Shown here one piece after another: positions 25,601 to 31,600 of a stretch of 64,000 bases of DNA. Every line of letters starts with the position of its first letter. The first letter of the stretch is position 1. The stretch is from Eupeodes corollae (lineage: Eukaryota > Arthropoda > Insecta > Diptera > Syrphidae). A program made the translations under genes and the position numbers. The stretch spans positions 17,525,289-17,589,288 of the forward strand of contig NC_079147.1 of the NCBI RefSeq assembly GCF_945859685.1. Reading direction: 5' to 3'. Below the pieces are notes generated by a model, which made no database searches, was not told the DNA's origin, and worked only from the letters and a program-made list of their open reading frames with translations.

Positions 25601-27134
25601 TTTTCAACTGCAATTATTCGACTTTCCTTCCTTGTGAGCCGCTTCCAATTAAGGCGGTTACAGATGATTCACTTCGAATTGTTGTACTTTTTATTTATAT
25701 TTTTTTTATGTTTTATAATTGTTTTTTTTTTTTTTTTTTGTCTTTTTTTGTTCGTATTGATTTTGATTTTTTTTTTAAGATGATAACAGAATTGTTTTTA
25801 TGTTTCTAATGCGGTAGAAGCGTTTTATTTAGTTGGGTGCTGGAATTTTTGTTAAGTACAGTTTTTCCTGTTCTTCACTTGTATATTTTTGTTTTATTGT
25901 TTCATGTTTACGCTTTTGTATAATTTTATTCAACTTAAATTTTTTTCAGAACTTACTATTTGGATTATAGTTTATGTTTAAGGGATTTTCAAAAAGATTT
26001 CCACAGCGTAACTTAAATAATATGTGCACGTGATTTATTATTTTTTTGGATGGATTTTTTTTATAGTTATTCCTAGCTTTTTTTTTCCGACTGCGCCAAT
26101 TATATGTGTTTTATTTAAACACAGGAAAACACACTTTTTTCTTAACAGTACTTTATTTGTTACATTAGTTGTTTATTACATTTAATTTTAATTATTAACA
26201 ACGTGTTAACAGGACGGAATACAGAAATAGACAGACTGACTATTATAATATGTTTGGGTGACCACTCTAAACGAAGCTGAATATAGCTTAACAAAAGAAC
26301 TGGACTTGAAAGCTTCACTTAATCCCTAAGCGTCATTTAGTTGCTAGGCAAGACGACCAATCATGATCTCCAGCTTTATCTTTGCAGAAGATGAAGTTGG
26401 AGAGATTTAAAAGACTAAGTACTCGTATAAGCACACTTGTTTTTGCTAGACAAAAACGAGTGTGGTGAAAGCTTAGATTTATGGTGTACTCACTAAGGGA
26501 GATAATGAAGTACTTTTATTATGTAACAATATGCATGCATATAAAAACTTAATTTAAAAACAAAACGCTCTAATAATTTTTGAAAAAAAAAAAAATTACA
26601 AATTTTATGTTGTAATGGTTCGTTTTTTTTTAGATTAAAAAGTTAGGCACATAAACTAAACTTATTTTTGACAAAATACTGACTCCACAAAATGTGTACA
26701 CTTAAACCTGTCAACATATTCAGATATAGAAAAGAAAATTGAACCAGTCAAACTTTCATCAACTTATTACACATGTATCTCATATTTTCCCGATAAAATA
26801 TTTTCAAAACTTTTATATACCAATATCCAAATATTCACATATCAAAAAATAAAATAAAATATATACATAATAAAAAAAATATATAAACTTACTTTTCGAA
26901 CTTCAACATATTATTATCCGTTAGAAATCGAATTCCATGAATTGATGCCTTGTCACAGTATAACTTCCAATAGGCACGGCAAACCTCTTTCCACCAAAAT
27001 AATTTGGATTTGGATTCTCTTTTGCGTTTTGCGGAATCCTTCAAAAGTTTGCGTTTCTCATTAAAAGTTAGCAATTCACTTCCGTCGAATTGATTTAGTT
27101 GGAAATGTTTCAATTCACCAAGATAAGTCATCAT
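6464..27134 (-). CDS. ppk-A: pickpocket-like DEG/ENaC channel subunit, partial (exons 1-5 in window)
   Basis: This is a sodium channel subunit of the degenerin/ENaC family, expected in the plasma membrane as part of a trimer. Exons on the minus strand are 27134-26893, 7699-7156, 7064-6942, 6847-6698 and 6599-6464, and all junctions keep phase. Start ATGATG at 27134. Landmarks are the gating His-Gly (H66-G67 in SIHGIRF), TM1 (IIWAIILITTTIVCGYVY) directly after the intron-1 junction, FPSIAICPRYRFNW, and cysteine blocks TCDELF, CLWRKRVYNCCELF and VGFCQVFN, then GEKSGLQ, KCLFD and a CRTQC...YCNC block. Exon 5 ends in phase 1 with a GTAAGC donor. The final ectodomain and TM2 exons were not found, so they lie outside the window or are lost. 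Intron 1 is ~19.2 kb and filled with transposons. The specific ppk paralogue is not assigned. Confidence 0.88.
7700..8205. other. ppk-A intron 1, gene-proximal part
   Basis: The acceptor side carries a (CT)-rich pyrimidine tract (7703-7740 on the plus strand as GA-rich). Otherwise nothing is recognised before the RTE copy begins. Confidence 0.4.
8206..10349 (+). mobile_element. RTE-type LINE, 5'-truncated (copy 2)
   Basis: It starts inside the endonuclease (VLGDFNAKL region) and runs to a GTAAGTAAGTAAG tail. The C-terminal endonuclease piece FAAGRNVMVAST and SDHYLVVAKVAL are readable at 8321-8530. About 1 kb after the start there is a deletion of the linker. RT blocks are readable at 9010-9640 (ISLLNIAYKI, QCGFRPGKST, IDFKAAYDSI, SQGDALSC; catalytic motif degraded to YTDDI). 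The C-terminal domain (KVLLYKTL, SAPTGQRSSGRPRI) is readable to 10269. Multiple frameshifts make it dead. It lies in intron 1 of ppk-A. Confidence 0.85.
10350..10868. other. unassigned intronic sequence
   Basis: AT-rich, no feature recognised. It ends with ATAT (10865-10868), the left target-site duplication of the LTR array. Confidence 0.5.
10869..11299 (-). repeat. LTR 1 (3' LTR of left unit)
   Basis: 431 bp. On the minus strand it begins TGTTACATAATAAAAG right after the polypurine tract and ends ATATAATT. It matches LTR 2 and LTR 3 in length, and no difference was seen by eye. Confidence 0.9.
11300..11308 (-). other. polypurine tract, left unit
   Basis: Minus strand TGGGGGAGG abuts LTR 1, the expected primer for plus-strand DNA synthesis. 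The same sequence lies at 19902-19910 in the right unit. Confidence 0.8.
11309..12546. other. region between pol end and 3' LTR, left unit
   Basis: About 1.24 kb without a minus-strand open frame of useful length. This is where an env gene would lie in env-bearing errantiviruses, and none is present. A short TTAAC(TTAAC)n-like run (ACTTAACTTAACTTAAC) is near 11785-11802. Confidence 0.7.
12547..15936 (-). CDS. pol polyprotein (protease-RT-RNase H-integrase), left unit
   Basis: The frame is open from the gag overlap near 15945 to the stop at 12547. Domains in order: aspartic protease with IIDCGAEYS at about 15845; reverse transcriptase with VIDYRKLN, FSVIDLVKGFHQ and catalytic YLDD (residues 270-273 counted from the codon at 15654); RNase H with TTDAS (418-422) and YSTIEKELLAVVW; integrase with an HHCC finger (NEHHSKNH, CDIC) and core VDIW, VSDGE and ADIERLHG. 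Translation probably needs a -1 frameshift from gag. No inactivating change was seen in this frame. It differs from the right-unit copy only outside pol, as far as the translations show. Confidence 0.92.
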   Translation of the reverse strand, partial: KFFRWSKKQLPYLVFQNNIKPLRFIIDCGAEYSIINKNLCDPKWEIPSNIHTLKVLNRNVQTNKEYRIPLFKEFNESKKFVNFIEYQFHDYFNGLIGNNILIDLNPVIDYKNRVLKTESARIPIFFNEEEEVYANNCFEDNSFNVFCSEAFDSDINDKILAKHLSSNDASSLKSLLRSFKSIFYKEGDDLTFTNEIRHQIKTKNEIPIYSKLYRYPEIHTEEVDRQINEMLRQRIIVPSHSPYNSPIWVVPKKDDYDGKKQWRIVIDYRKLNEQTIDDGFPMIGSDEIFDKLGKCNYFSVIDLVKGFHQIEVDPRDRAKTAFSTKRGHYEFLRMPFGLKNAPKTFQRLMNHILKDFINLICVVYLDDILIFSTSFQEHLQALRKILQVLKDYNLKVQINKCRFAELSTSYLGHVVASDGIKPDPNKVKSIVEMQIPNNIKGIKQFLGITGYYRKFIKDYAKVAHPMIKYLKKTEKLNISDPKYIKAFQNLKTLLTSDPILKSPDFNKPFVLTTDASNYALGAVLSQNGHPICYASRTLNRHELHYSTIEKELLAVVWSVKYFRTYLYGRKFTVKTDHKPLVWLSGIKVPNMKLQRWKIMLNEYDFNIEYLKGKENCVADGLSRFIDQIQNCHSEPNEEVALENNFENENVKQISDLDEEVYFAEIFNNELNSNDQQCGNNEDVIITGSTVQENNVDAISTGATIHSAIEDESLHIFMTEKPINLFKNQLYLSYGTKEKITMKIIHKKIQNYIQIEKNKSNILEIMKRFLISKGLICVYCEDLTLFLEFQNLYVKYFSSNTNLKILRSTSRLKDITDKNEMLTIIKNEHHSKNHRGINEIFCELKKVYFYPKLQIEIQKFINNCDICNVAKHDRRPMQIPLQVSESPHHINDILHVDIWFPERGKMYFTTIDKFSKYATIHPLEDRNWIAILNAIKQRIQFLGKPNKIVSDGETCILHSAVEQFLKENDITFHKTTASIKTGNADIERLHGTLNEHLRILAASKDSSDLNEKIFKILNIYNNTIHTTTKLKPIDFISKNISKEEIERLVNVYKQKKEIAIGKRNKHIPLNHKSEQCPELVQNRTIVKCKPKYKKLTNFTAAGNYVTDTSTKRNTKYYKKQLKRRYKYQNI
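15897..16943 (-). pseudogene. gag, left unit, with premature stop
   Basis: Start ATG at 16943 by comparison with the right unit. Codon 30 (16854-16856) is TAA where the right unit has TTA, so the protein is cut after 29 residues; the rest of the frame stays open to the TAG at 15897. A further difference is one Arg/Gly change in the middle (GEIRRPQ here, GEIGRPQ in the right copy). The C-terminal third is rich in Asn, Arg, Ser and Gln with repeated GQSR units instead of a CCHC zinc knuckle. Confidence 0.88.
15930..15936 (-). promoter_or_regulatory. candidate -1 ribosomal frameshift site, gag-pol
   Basis: In the gag frame the minus strand reads CAA AAT TTT, giving the heptamer A_AAT_TTT of the X_XXY_YYZ form. 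It lies in the short overlap where the pol frame (-1 relative to gag) is already open and gag has not yet stopped. The same site is at 24532-24538 in the right unit. No downstream stem or pseudoknot was folded. Confidence 0.6.
16944..17289. other. 5' leader of left LTR unit, gag side
   Basis: Poly-T rich untranslated leader, continuous in the right unit with 25546-25889. It is interrupted here by the element that follows. Confidence 0.6.
17290..19263 (+). mobile_element. Helentron-like non-autonomous element (HINE) with ~175-bp internal repeats
   Basis: The element interrupts the leader of the left LTR unit; the right unit keeps the empty site TATATTTTT^GTTTTATTG near 25889. It starts AACTTCCCAT and has the inverse ATGGGAAGTT at 19223-19232, 26 bp before the last non-T base. 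After this come a short hairpin (TGGG, loop, CCCA) and CTCTTTTT. Subterminal inverted repeats, a 3' hairpin, a T-rich target without clear duplication and an internal minisatellite match the described Helentron/DINE-1 architecture. It has no coding capacity. A GC-richer tract with GTACGTCC repeats lies at about 17425-17470. Confidence 0.72.
17830..19170 (+). repeat. ~175-bp tandem repeat array inside the Helentron-like element
   Basis: The landmark ATTGACAG occurs at 17897, 18072, 18247, 18422, 18596, 18770 and 18932, and degraded near 19108, so the period is 175, 175, 175, 174, 174, 162 and ~175 bp. Each unit reads (A)n-TCGAATTGACAG-T run-ACAAAAAATAAAA, then TTGGTAAAAATTGATTTTCG and ACTCAAATATCTTTTCAAAA. 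The outermost units are the most divergent. Confidence 0.9.
19264..19470. other. 5' leader of left LTR unit, PBS side
   Basis: Identical by eye to 25889-26097 of the right unit and ends at the primer-binding site. Confidence 0.7.
19460..19471 (-). other. candidate primer-binding site, left unit
   Basis: Minus strand TGGCGCAGTCGG begins at the LTR end, sharing one T. It resembles the serine-tRNA type of site I recall for 17.6/297-like elements; the exact tRNA was not verified. The same sequence is at 26087-26098. Confidence 0.55.
19471..19901 (-). repeat. LTR 2 (shared middle LTR)
   Basis: It serves as the 5' LTR of the left unit and the 3' LTR of the right unit. A polypurine tract lies on its right (19902-19910) and a primer-binding site on its left (19460-19471). 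Confidence 0.9.
19902..21148. other. region between pol end and 3' LTR, right unit
   Basis: Same content as 11300-12546: polypurine tract next to the LTR, no env frame. Confidence 0.7.
21149..24538 (-). CDS. pol polyprotein, right unit
   Basis: Same domain order as the left copy, with an identical 1,035-residue translation from 24256 to 21149 and an intact upstream protease frame (IIDCGAEYS near 24447). With an intact gag and both flanking LTRs, this unit could in principle still be autonomous. The integrase core triad (VDIW, SDGE, DIER) and the RT YLDD are all present. Confidence 0.93.
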   Translation of the reverse strand, partial: KFFRWSKKQLPYLVFQNNIKPLRFIIDCGAEYSIINKNLCDPKWEIPSNIHTLKVLNRNVQTNKEYRIPLFKEFNESKKFVNFIEYQFHDYFNGLIGNNILIDLNPVIDYKNRVLKTESARIPIFFNEEEEVYANNCFEDNSFNVFCSEAFDSDINDKILAKHLSSNDASSLKSLLRSFKSIFYKEGDDLTFTNEIRHQIKTKNEIPIYSKLYRYPEIHTEEVDRQINEMLRQRIIVPSHSPYNSPIWVVPKKDDYDGKKQWRIVIDYRKLNEQTIDDGFPMIGSDEIFDKLGKCNYFSVIDLVKGFHQIEVDPRDRAKTAFSTKRGHYEFLRMPFGLKNAPKTFQRLMNHILKDFINLICVVYLDDILIFSTSFQEHLQALRKILQVLKDYNLKVQINKCRFAELSTSYLGHVVASDGIKPDPNKVKSIVEMQIPNNIKGIKQFLGITGYYRKFIKDYAKVAHPMIKYLKKTEKLNISDPKYIKAFQNLKTLLTSDPILKSPDFNKPFVLTTDASNYALGAVLSQNGHPICYASRTLNRHELHYSTIEKELLAVVWSVKYFRTYLYGRKFTVKTDHKPLVWLSGIKVPNMKLQRWKIMLNEYDFNIEYLKGKENCVADGLSRFIDQIQNCHSEPNEEVALENNFENENVKQISDLDEEVYFAEIFNNELNSNDQQCGNNEDVIITGSTVQENNVDAISTGATIHSAIEDESLHIFMTEKPINLFKNQLYLSYGTKEKITMKIIHKKIQNYIQIEKNKSNILEIMKRFLISKGLICVYCEDLTLFLEFQNLYVKYFSSNTNLKILRSTSRLKDITDKNEMLTIIKNEHHSKNHRGINEIFCELKKVYFYPKLQIEIQKFINNCDICNVAKHDRRPMQIPLQVSESPHHINDILHVDIWFPERGKMYFTTIDKFSKYATIHPLEDRNWIAILNAIKQRIQFLGKPNKIVSDGETCILHSAVEQFLKENDITFHKTTASIKTGNADIERLHGTLNEHLRILAASKDSSDLNEKIFKILNIYNNTIHTTTKLKPIDFISKNISKEEIERLVNVYKQKKEIAIGKRNKHIPLNHKSEQCPELVQNRTIVKCKPKYKKLTNFTAAGNYVTDTSTKRNTKYYKKQLKRRYKYQNI
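24499..25545 (-). CDS. gag, right unit, intact
   Basis: 348 codons from ATG (25545) to TAG (24499). It encodes the structural capsid-like protein of a Ty3/gypsy element: an N-terminal retrotrans-gag region with the FLDRVDSLM and LLGYIKDKVVGKA blocks, then a basic Asn/Arg/Gln tail with repeated GQSR and SRQNN motifs. No CCHC knuckle is seen. The true start is taken at ATG 25545, because the longer frame begins with TTG. It overlaps pol by a -1 frame. Confidence 0.9.
   Translation of the reverse strand: MAIIDPVDKFKLTLEFITKIPEFDGNNTNLLYFLDRVDSLMSTIESFEDSAKNLLLGYIKDKVVGKAKCQLQRHGRQNNWSEIKTILKNNFGERLSVEKLLDSIRTTRVSTNIEDYYHRINNLLSRINGVYFLENNNSDISAIIESNNRIALQAFKNNLPEPTKSIILSRNPKSLTDAFKIIVEINHQRLGSNTHFGEIGRPQYNSNQNYRSYGQNRQVNNFTDRGSSSHNNSFSDSRASRQYNNNNQGGQSRPYNNYNNRGQSRQNNSSNYSGQSRQSYNNHNNNIYQSRQNNSHTTSGQSRNSNRNRQPNSTESMDITLNEDMQNNNDHSDNRQNFSGGQRNNYPI
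25546..26097. other. 5' leader of right LTR unit
   Basis: About 550 bp between primer-binding site and gag ATG, rich in T on the plus strand. It preserves the uninterrupted target site of the Helentron-like element near 25889. Confidence 0.7.
26098..26528 (-). repeat. LTR 3 (5' LTR of right unit)
   Basis: 431 bp. Its outer end TGTTACATAAT is followed by the right copy of the ATAT duplication (26529-26532). Confidence 0.9.
26533..26892. other. ppk-A intron 1, donor side
   Basis: AT-rich intronic sequence with no feature apart from the GTAAGT donor on the minus strand at 26892. Confidence 0.5.
26893..27134 (-). CDS. ppk-A exon 1
   Basis: 80 codons plus two bases, starting ATGATG at 27134 and ending GAA AA before GTAAGT. 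It encodes the cytoplasmic N-terminus with the DEG/ENaC motif ASIHGIRFL (H66-G67). The split codon AA|A joins exon 2 at 7699 in frame (FEK then IIWAIILI), matching how the equivalent exons of ppk-B and ppk-C join at Arg. The link over 19 kb is inferred from strand, order and phase; a cDNA is not available. Confidence 0.8.
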
Positions 27135-27870
27135 GATTGCTTATGGTAGTGGTAGAGGTACGTATAGCCTTATAACTTTTAGATAGCTTTGGCTTGACTA
27201 CCAAATAGTGTATAAGGTAGGTATATAAAACTTATAATACTGAAATTTACGTTATTTTATATCTTTGGACTTATAATATCCTAAAGGGATATCGTAGTCG
27301 TTTCCGAGAGAGACAGAGACAAGTTAAATAAAATCACGAACTCCAAAGAATAAGAAGAAGGAGCAGAAGCAGAAGCAGAACTCAAACACACTGTATATAG
27401 ATTTCGTCCTGTGTCGTCCTTGTTCTAGTCCACGTTGATGACAGAGTTTGTGTTAAATTCATTTTGTGACTTTTATAGTCAGTATTATCTATAGGTACGT
27501 TTGATAGTGGCGGTAACGTAACGGCTGGCAGGCATCCACGTCGTCATCATCATCATCGTTGTCCAAGTCCAGGTCGAAAGGACTAAAAGGAGCAGTTAAA
27601 TGTAATCAAAAAGCAATTAAATTTGCCTCTTGTTTGAGTTGTTCTTTGAAAAAAGATAAAGATGTCCTGAACAATTAACACCTCTCTTGGTCTTAGTTAT
27701 ATTGGGACAAAAATGACAAAAAAGTAGTTAAATTGGACAAGGGTTTTGTTTGTTCTTTCTATAGCTCCAAAACGAAGGCTCATTTATTTATACAGTGTAT
27801 ATCTGATTGAGTAAGAGAGAGGTAACAATAAAAATTGTTTGTTATAGATAAACAAATCCTGATTAAGTGA
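27135..27870. other. intergenic space between ppk-B 3' end and ppk-A 5' end
   Basis: About 740 bp that should contain the ppk-B 3' UTR and the ppk-A promoter and 5' UTR. Short CAT/CAG-type triplet runs are near 27355-27385 and 27543-27556. No TATA box could be fixed. Confidence 0.5.
27783..27788 (-). terminator. candidate poly(A) signal of ppk-B
   Basis: AATAAA on the minus strand, about 83 bp past the stop codon. Confidence 0.5.
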
Positions 27871-28604
27871 CTAATAACGTTGGTGTTGTTGTTGTTGTTG
27901 GTGGTGGTGGTTCTTTCGTCGCCTTCTGTTCGGATAATCGTGCCACACTTGTTTGGGGTAATTGTGGTTGTTTTTAGGAGAAATCTGATTTTGTTGTGTG
28001 TTCATTTTAAGGTTATTTTTAAAGCGAATCCACATTCTGGAGAAGAAGTAATTGTCTTTAAGGAATATCACAAGGCCAAGAGTCAAGTGGTAGATAATCT
28101 CTATTCCGCTTAGGATTGATGCACCTAGCAGAAGTCCGACTATTCCTCCTAAGCTTGCTGTGGAACGAAATATTGTTAATAGTATAGAAGGCTGCAGAAG
28201 TCGTGGGAAAATTTGTTGCCAGCATTTGAGAATTATTTAAGAATTCCTAGCAACAAATTGGCAACTAATTTACTAAGCTTATGCCTTACCAACCATTTCC
28301 ATGAATGTGAATTCCCTTATAGCCCGGTATTTGATTAAGGAATCAGTTTGATAATGCACATCAATTGACATTATTCTGGTATCGTTGGGAACAGTTCTGC
28401 AAAAATTAATAGTTTTATATTTTTTTGCTACCTTGTAAAAATTTGATATGTTTATATTTACTCACTCCATAGTTGGCAGTGAACTTATGGTGACAAAATA
28501 TTGAACTGCACTATCGCAGCGAATTAGGCAAGGACACAGCATTCCACTTTTGATATTGTTTATGTACTTCTCCTCGTCCAAACGCTTGTCGTAGCTGAAC
28601 ACTT
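27871..28604 (-). CDS. ppk-B exons 6-8 block
   Basis: Exon 6 (28604-28466, 139 nt, acceptor CATTTCAG, donor GTGAGT) holds CPCLIRC. Exon 7 (28396-28290, 107 nt) holds the pre-TM2 strand VHYQTDSLIKYRAI. Exon 8 (28157-27871, 287 nt, acceptor TTCCACAG) holds TM2 SLGGIVGLLLGAS and the C-terminal tail. Phases 1, 2 and 1 fit each other exactly. Confidence 0.92.
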
Positions 28605-31600
28605 CTGAAATGTTTTTAAAAGGAGGAAGTGATAAAAAATGTTTGGGGGTTTATATGGAATTAAGGGTTTTCCAAATGGTAATTGACAAATTTAAACCTT
28701 TATTTAAACTTTAAACTAGAATTTTCAACGTGCCAAGAGCTGTCAGTCATAGAGACGGACGTCCTGGTGAAACTACGTATCAATGGTAACATTTTTATGG
28801 TCGAAGTAGTAGCCAACAAAATAGTGCCTATTTGGAGACGTATTAGACATTCTTGGATTCTTGGATTTCAACATTTGTTATAAATTCAACAATTTTGTTT
28901 GTCGACTAAACAACTGATTCAGAAAATGGCTTCATCAGTAAAGATTAAAATTGCGGTACAAAATTGCGCTTAATTGATGATGATGATGATGATGATCAAA
29001 AACAAAACCCTAAATAAATTAACAGCCAATTTGACAGTGCTGTAACTTCGAAAATAAGGCGCCTCTCAACTGTCAAAGTTTCGAAGTTCCTCTAAGAGGT
29101 ATATATTAAGTGGCTGGAATACTAATTTCAATTCAAATCAGTAAAATTAGTACAGCCACGGCTGTTTTCGGAGCAGTGCATTCTATCTGTCCACTTTTTC
29201 CAATACTTTGTTAATGGTTTAAGTCTTTATTTAAGTGATTTTTTCGATAATATTGGCCTTAAATGCTTGAACGAAAATGGTTCTACGCATAAAAAAGTCC
29301 AAATTGATATAGCCGAGATCGTTGATAATTAGATATGGTGAATTGGTGAGTAAAAAGTCGATTGTGGCATGGGCTGTGGTGAGGCTTGGCAACCAACCTT
29401 CTAGGAACTAGAAGTCGTTCAACACCATTTCTTTACTACGAATTGGAGTTCACTTAAAATGTTCAAATGTTCTTTTAACAATTTAATGAAATAACTTACA
29501 TCTGCTAAATTTTTGTGGAAATATATTCGAGAAGTTTAATGAACATAGTATAATTTTTGGCAAGATTTAAGGTTTCTGTTTTACAGTCAATTGAACTTTC
29601 ACAAAATATTAATAACAGCATTTTGGATAAGATCAATCATTTTTTAAATAATTAATTTTATTATTACTCAAGACACTTAAATCGAAAATTTATGTTTAGC
29701 AGTTAAGTTTTGTTTTAAATATTTTTCTAGTTTGAATCAATTTTGTATCATGCCACAATCGATGAGATTCAATTTAATTTAAATCGCTGGTGTTATTGGT
29801 TTGTAAAATAGTTGGGGTCAAAGACCCACATCCTAATTTTTTTTTTTTAAATTGTATGCACCTTTTGTTACTACCGTAAGAATAACACATTTTATTTGAA
29901 GTCCTTAGAGGTCGGCTGGTTCCAGAGATAAAGCCGACGAAGAATTGCATACCAAACGTACGGAGGTATAAACGTACATATTTATCCACACAAAAAAATC
30001 GCCAAGAAACCCTAAATGAATATCGTAAAGCCCAAATAAATATTGAAAAAGAGGCTGGTAACTTTCCATCCCGTCTGTCGATTTGTTTTGCTTAAAAGTT
30101 TGTAGGTTTTCGTGTTGGGTTAAAAAAGTAGTCAGTTTTATATATTCTTAAAATTTTTAAATTACAAACAATATTTTTCTTATAAGGAAATAGCTTAGTT
30201 TTATAAAGAAATAGCTTAGTTTGAAAACAATTTTTTAACGATTTTAGTAGCATTTCTTCAATTCCAAAAAACAGACTGCTGTATATTTATAAAAACAAAA
30301 ACTACTGAATATCGAAAAAAAAAATTGTCTGTGAAATAAAAAGAGTGTAAAGACAATATTTTTATTTTATAAAAGATTTTTAAGTCGTTAGTAAATTTTT
30401 ACCAAATTCTAGTATTGTTTTTTCTTTACGTTTTTTTTTTGTAAAAAACAGTCAGTAAGATTTTCTTCAAAATTTATCCGTATTTTGAAAACAGTATTTC
30501 TTATATACCAAAATTAGTTGAAAGCCATAATCTCAAATTCTTGAAATGATATTTGAGTCGAAATTAAATTTTTACCAACTTTGTGTATTGTTTTTTTAGG
30601 TTTTTATTTTTTATAAAAAAAAACTGTCAATTCAATTTTTCTTAAAATTTTACGAGATATGAAAAACTTTATTTTTCGTTGCCCAAAATTGTTTTGAAGA
30701 TTAAATCAGTTTTTATTCGTACAATTTTCTATGTAACACATTTTTTAATTTCTAAAAAAAAGTTTTTTGGTTCGTAAGTCATTTAGGGTTAATCAAAATT
30801 TTGAAAAAAAAAAAACGCCCACGCAATTTTCTTGAGAGCTCTTTCTGCCTTTTTATCTATATAACACAAATCTATTTAAAGTCGACATATCTTGTGGTTC
30901 TTGAGCTATGGAAAACGATAAAAAACGTCGCGAACGTACGTACACACGCAAGCACCGACATCTTTCTTAAAATCTTTTATTTCGATTCCAGGAAACGTCG
31001 AGAAATGTCAATTTTTCAATTTGACAAATTGGACCCATTACAATAACTTCTTATGGGAAGGAAGAAAATGTCGTAGTGCCCAAAACAACAAAGCATTTGT
31101 CAGAATACCCAAAAGCTGAAACAACATGATATCTTTTGGGCGTTATCATATTTTTAAATTCATTTGGTCAATATGACCTTGATTTTGGGTTTTGTGGCAT
31201 TTTTTTCAAAAAAAAGGTTTTTGTGCTATTGCCATTTTTTGGCGATATGGCACATTTAATACCTTGAAGTTGTTTTATTGGGCAATAAGCCTGGACGCTT
31301 CTTTTTATTTGAAATTTCATTAAACTCAACAAATTTTTACGGCCAAAGGTTTCAAAACAATAATTTCTTCAAAATCCAAGAACTTATTTCTTGTGTACCA
31401 CAAGTAAGCATTAGAGTCGAAATAAAACAATTTTTAAAAGATGTCTGTGCGTGCGTCTGTACGTACGTCCGTACGTTCGCGACGTTTTTTTTCGTTGCTC
31501 ATAGCTGAAGAACCAGAACAGATATCGACTTCAAATACATTTTTTATAAGACAGAAAGATGCAGCAAGGGCTCTCAAGAAAATTGCTTGGGTGGTTTTTT

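Larger units (their letters stand above)
10869..26528 (-). mobile_element. tandem errantivirus-like LTR retrotransposons: LTR-internal-LTR-internal-LTR
   Basis: Three 431-bp LTRs (10869-11299, 19471-19901, 26098-26528) bracket two internal regions in the same minus orientation. Only the outer ends carry the 4-bp duplication ATAT (10865-10868 and 26529-26532). Each unit has PBS, gag, pol, PPT and no env. The pol translations of the two units are identical over the 1,035 residues compared. The left unit is 1,975 bp longer because of an inserted Helentron-like element (17290-19263) plus a 1-bp length difference. The right unit is about 7.06 kb from LTR to LTR. The LTR start TGTTACATAAT, the end in AATT and the ATAT target resemble the 17.6/297/gypsy group as known from Drosophila. 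Confidence 0.9.
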
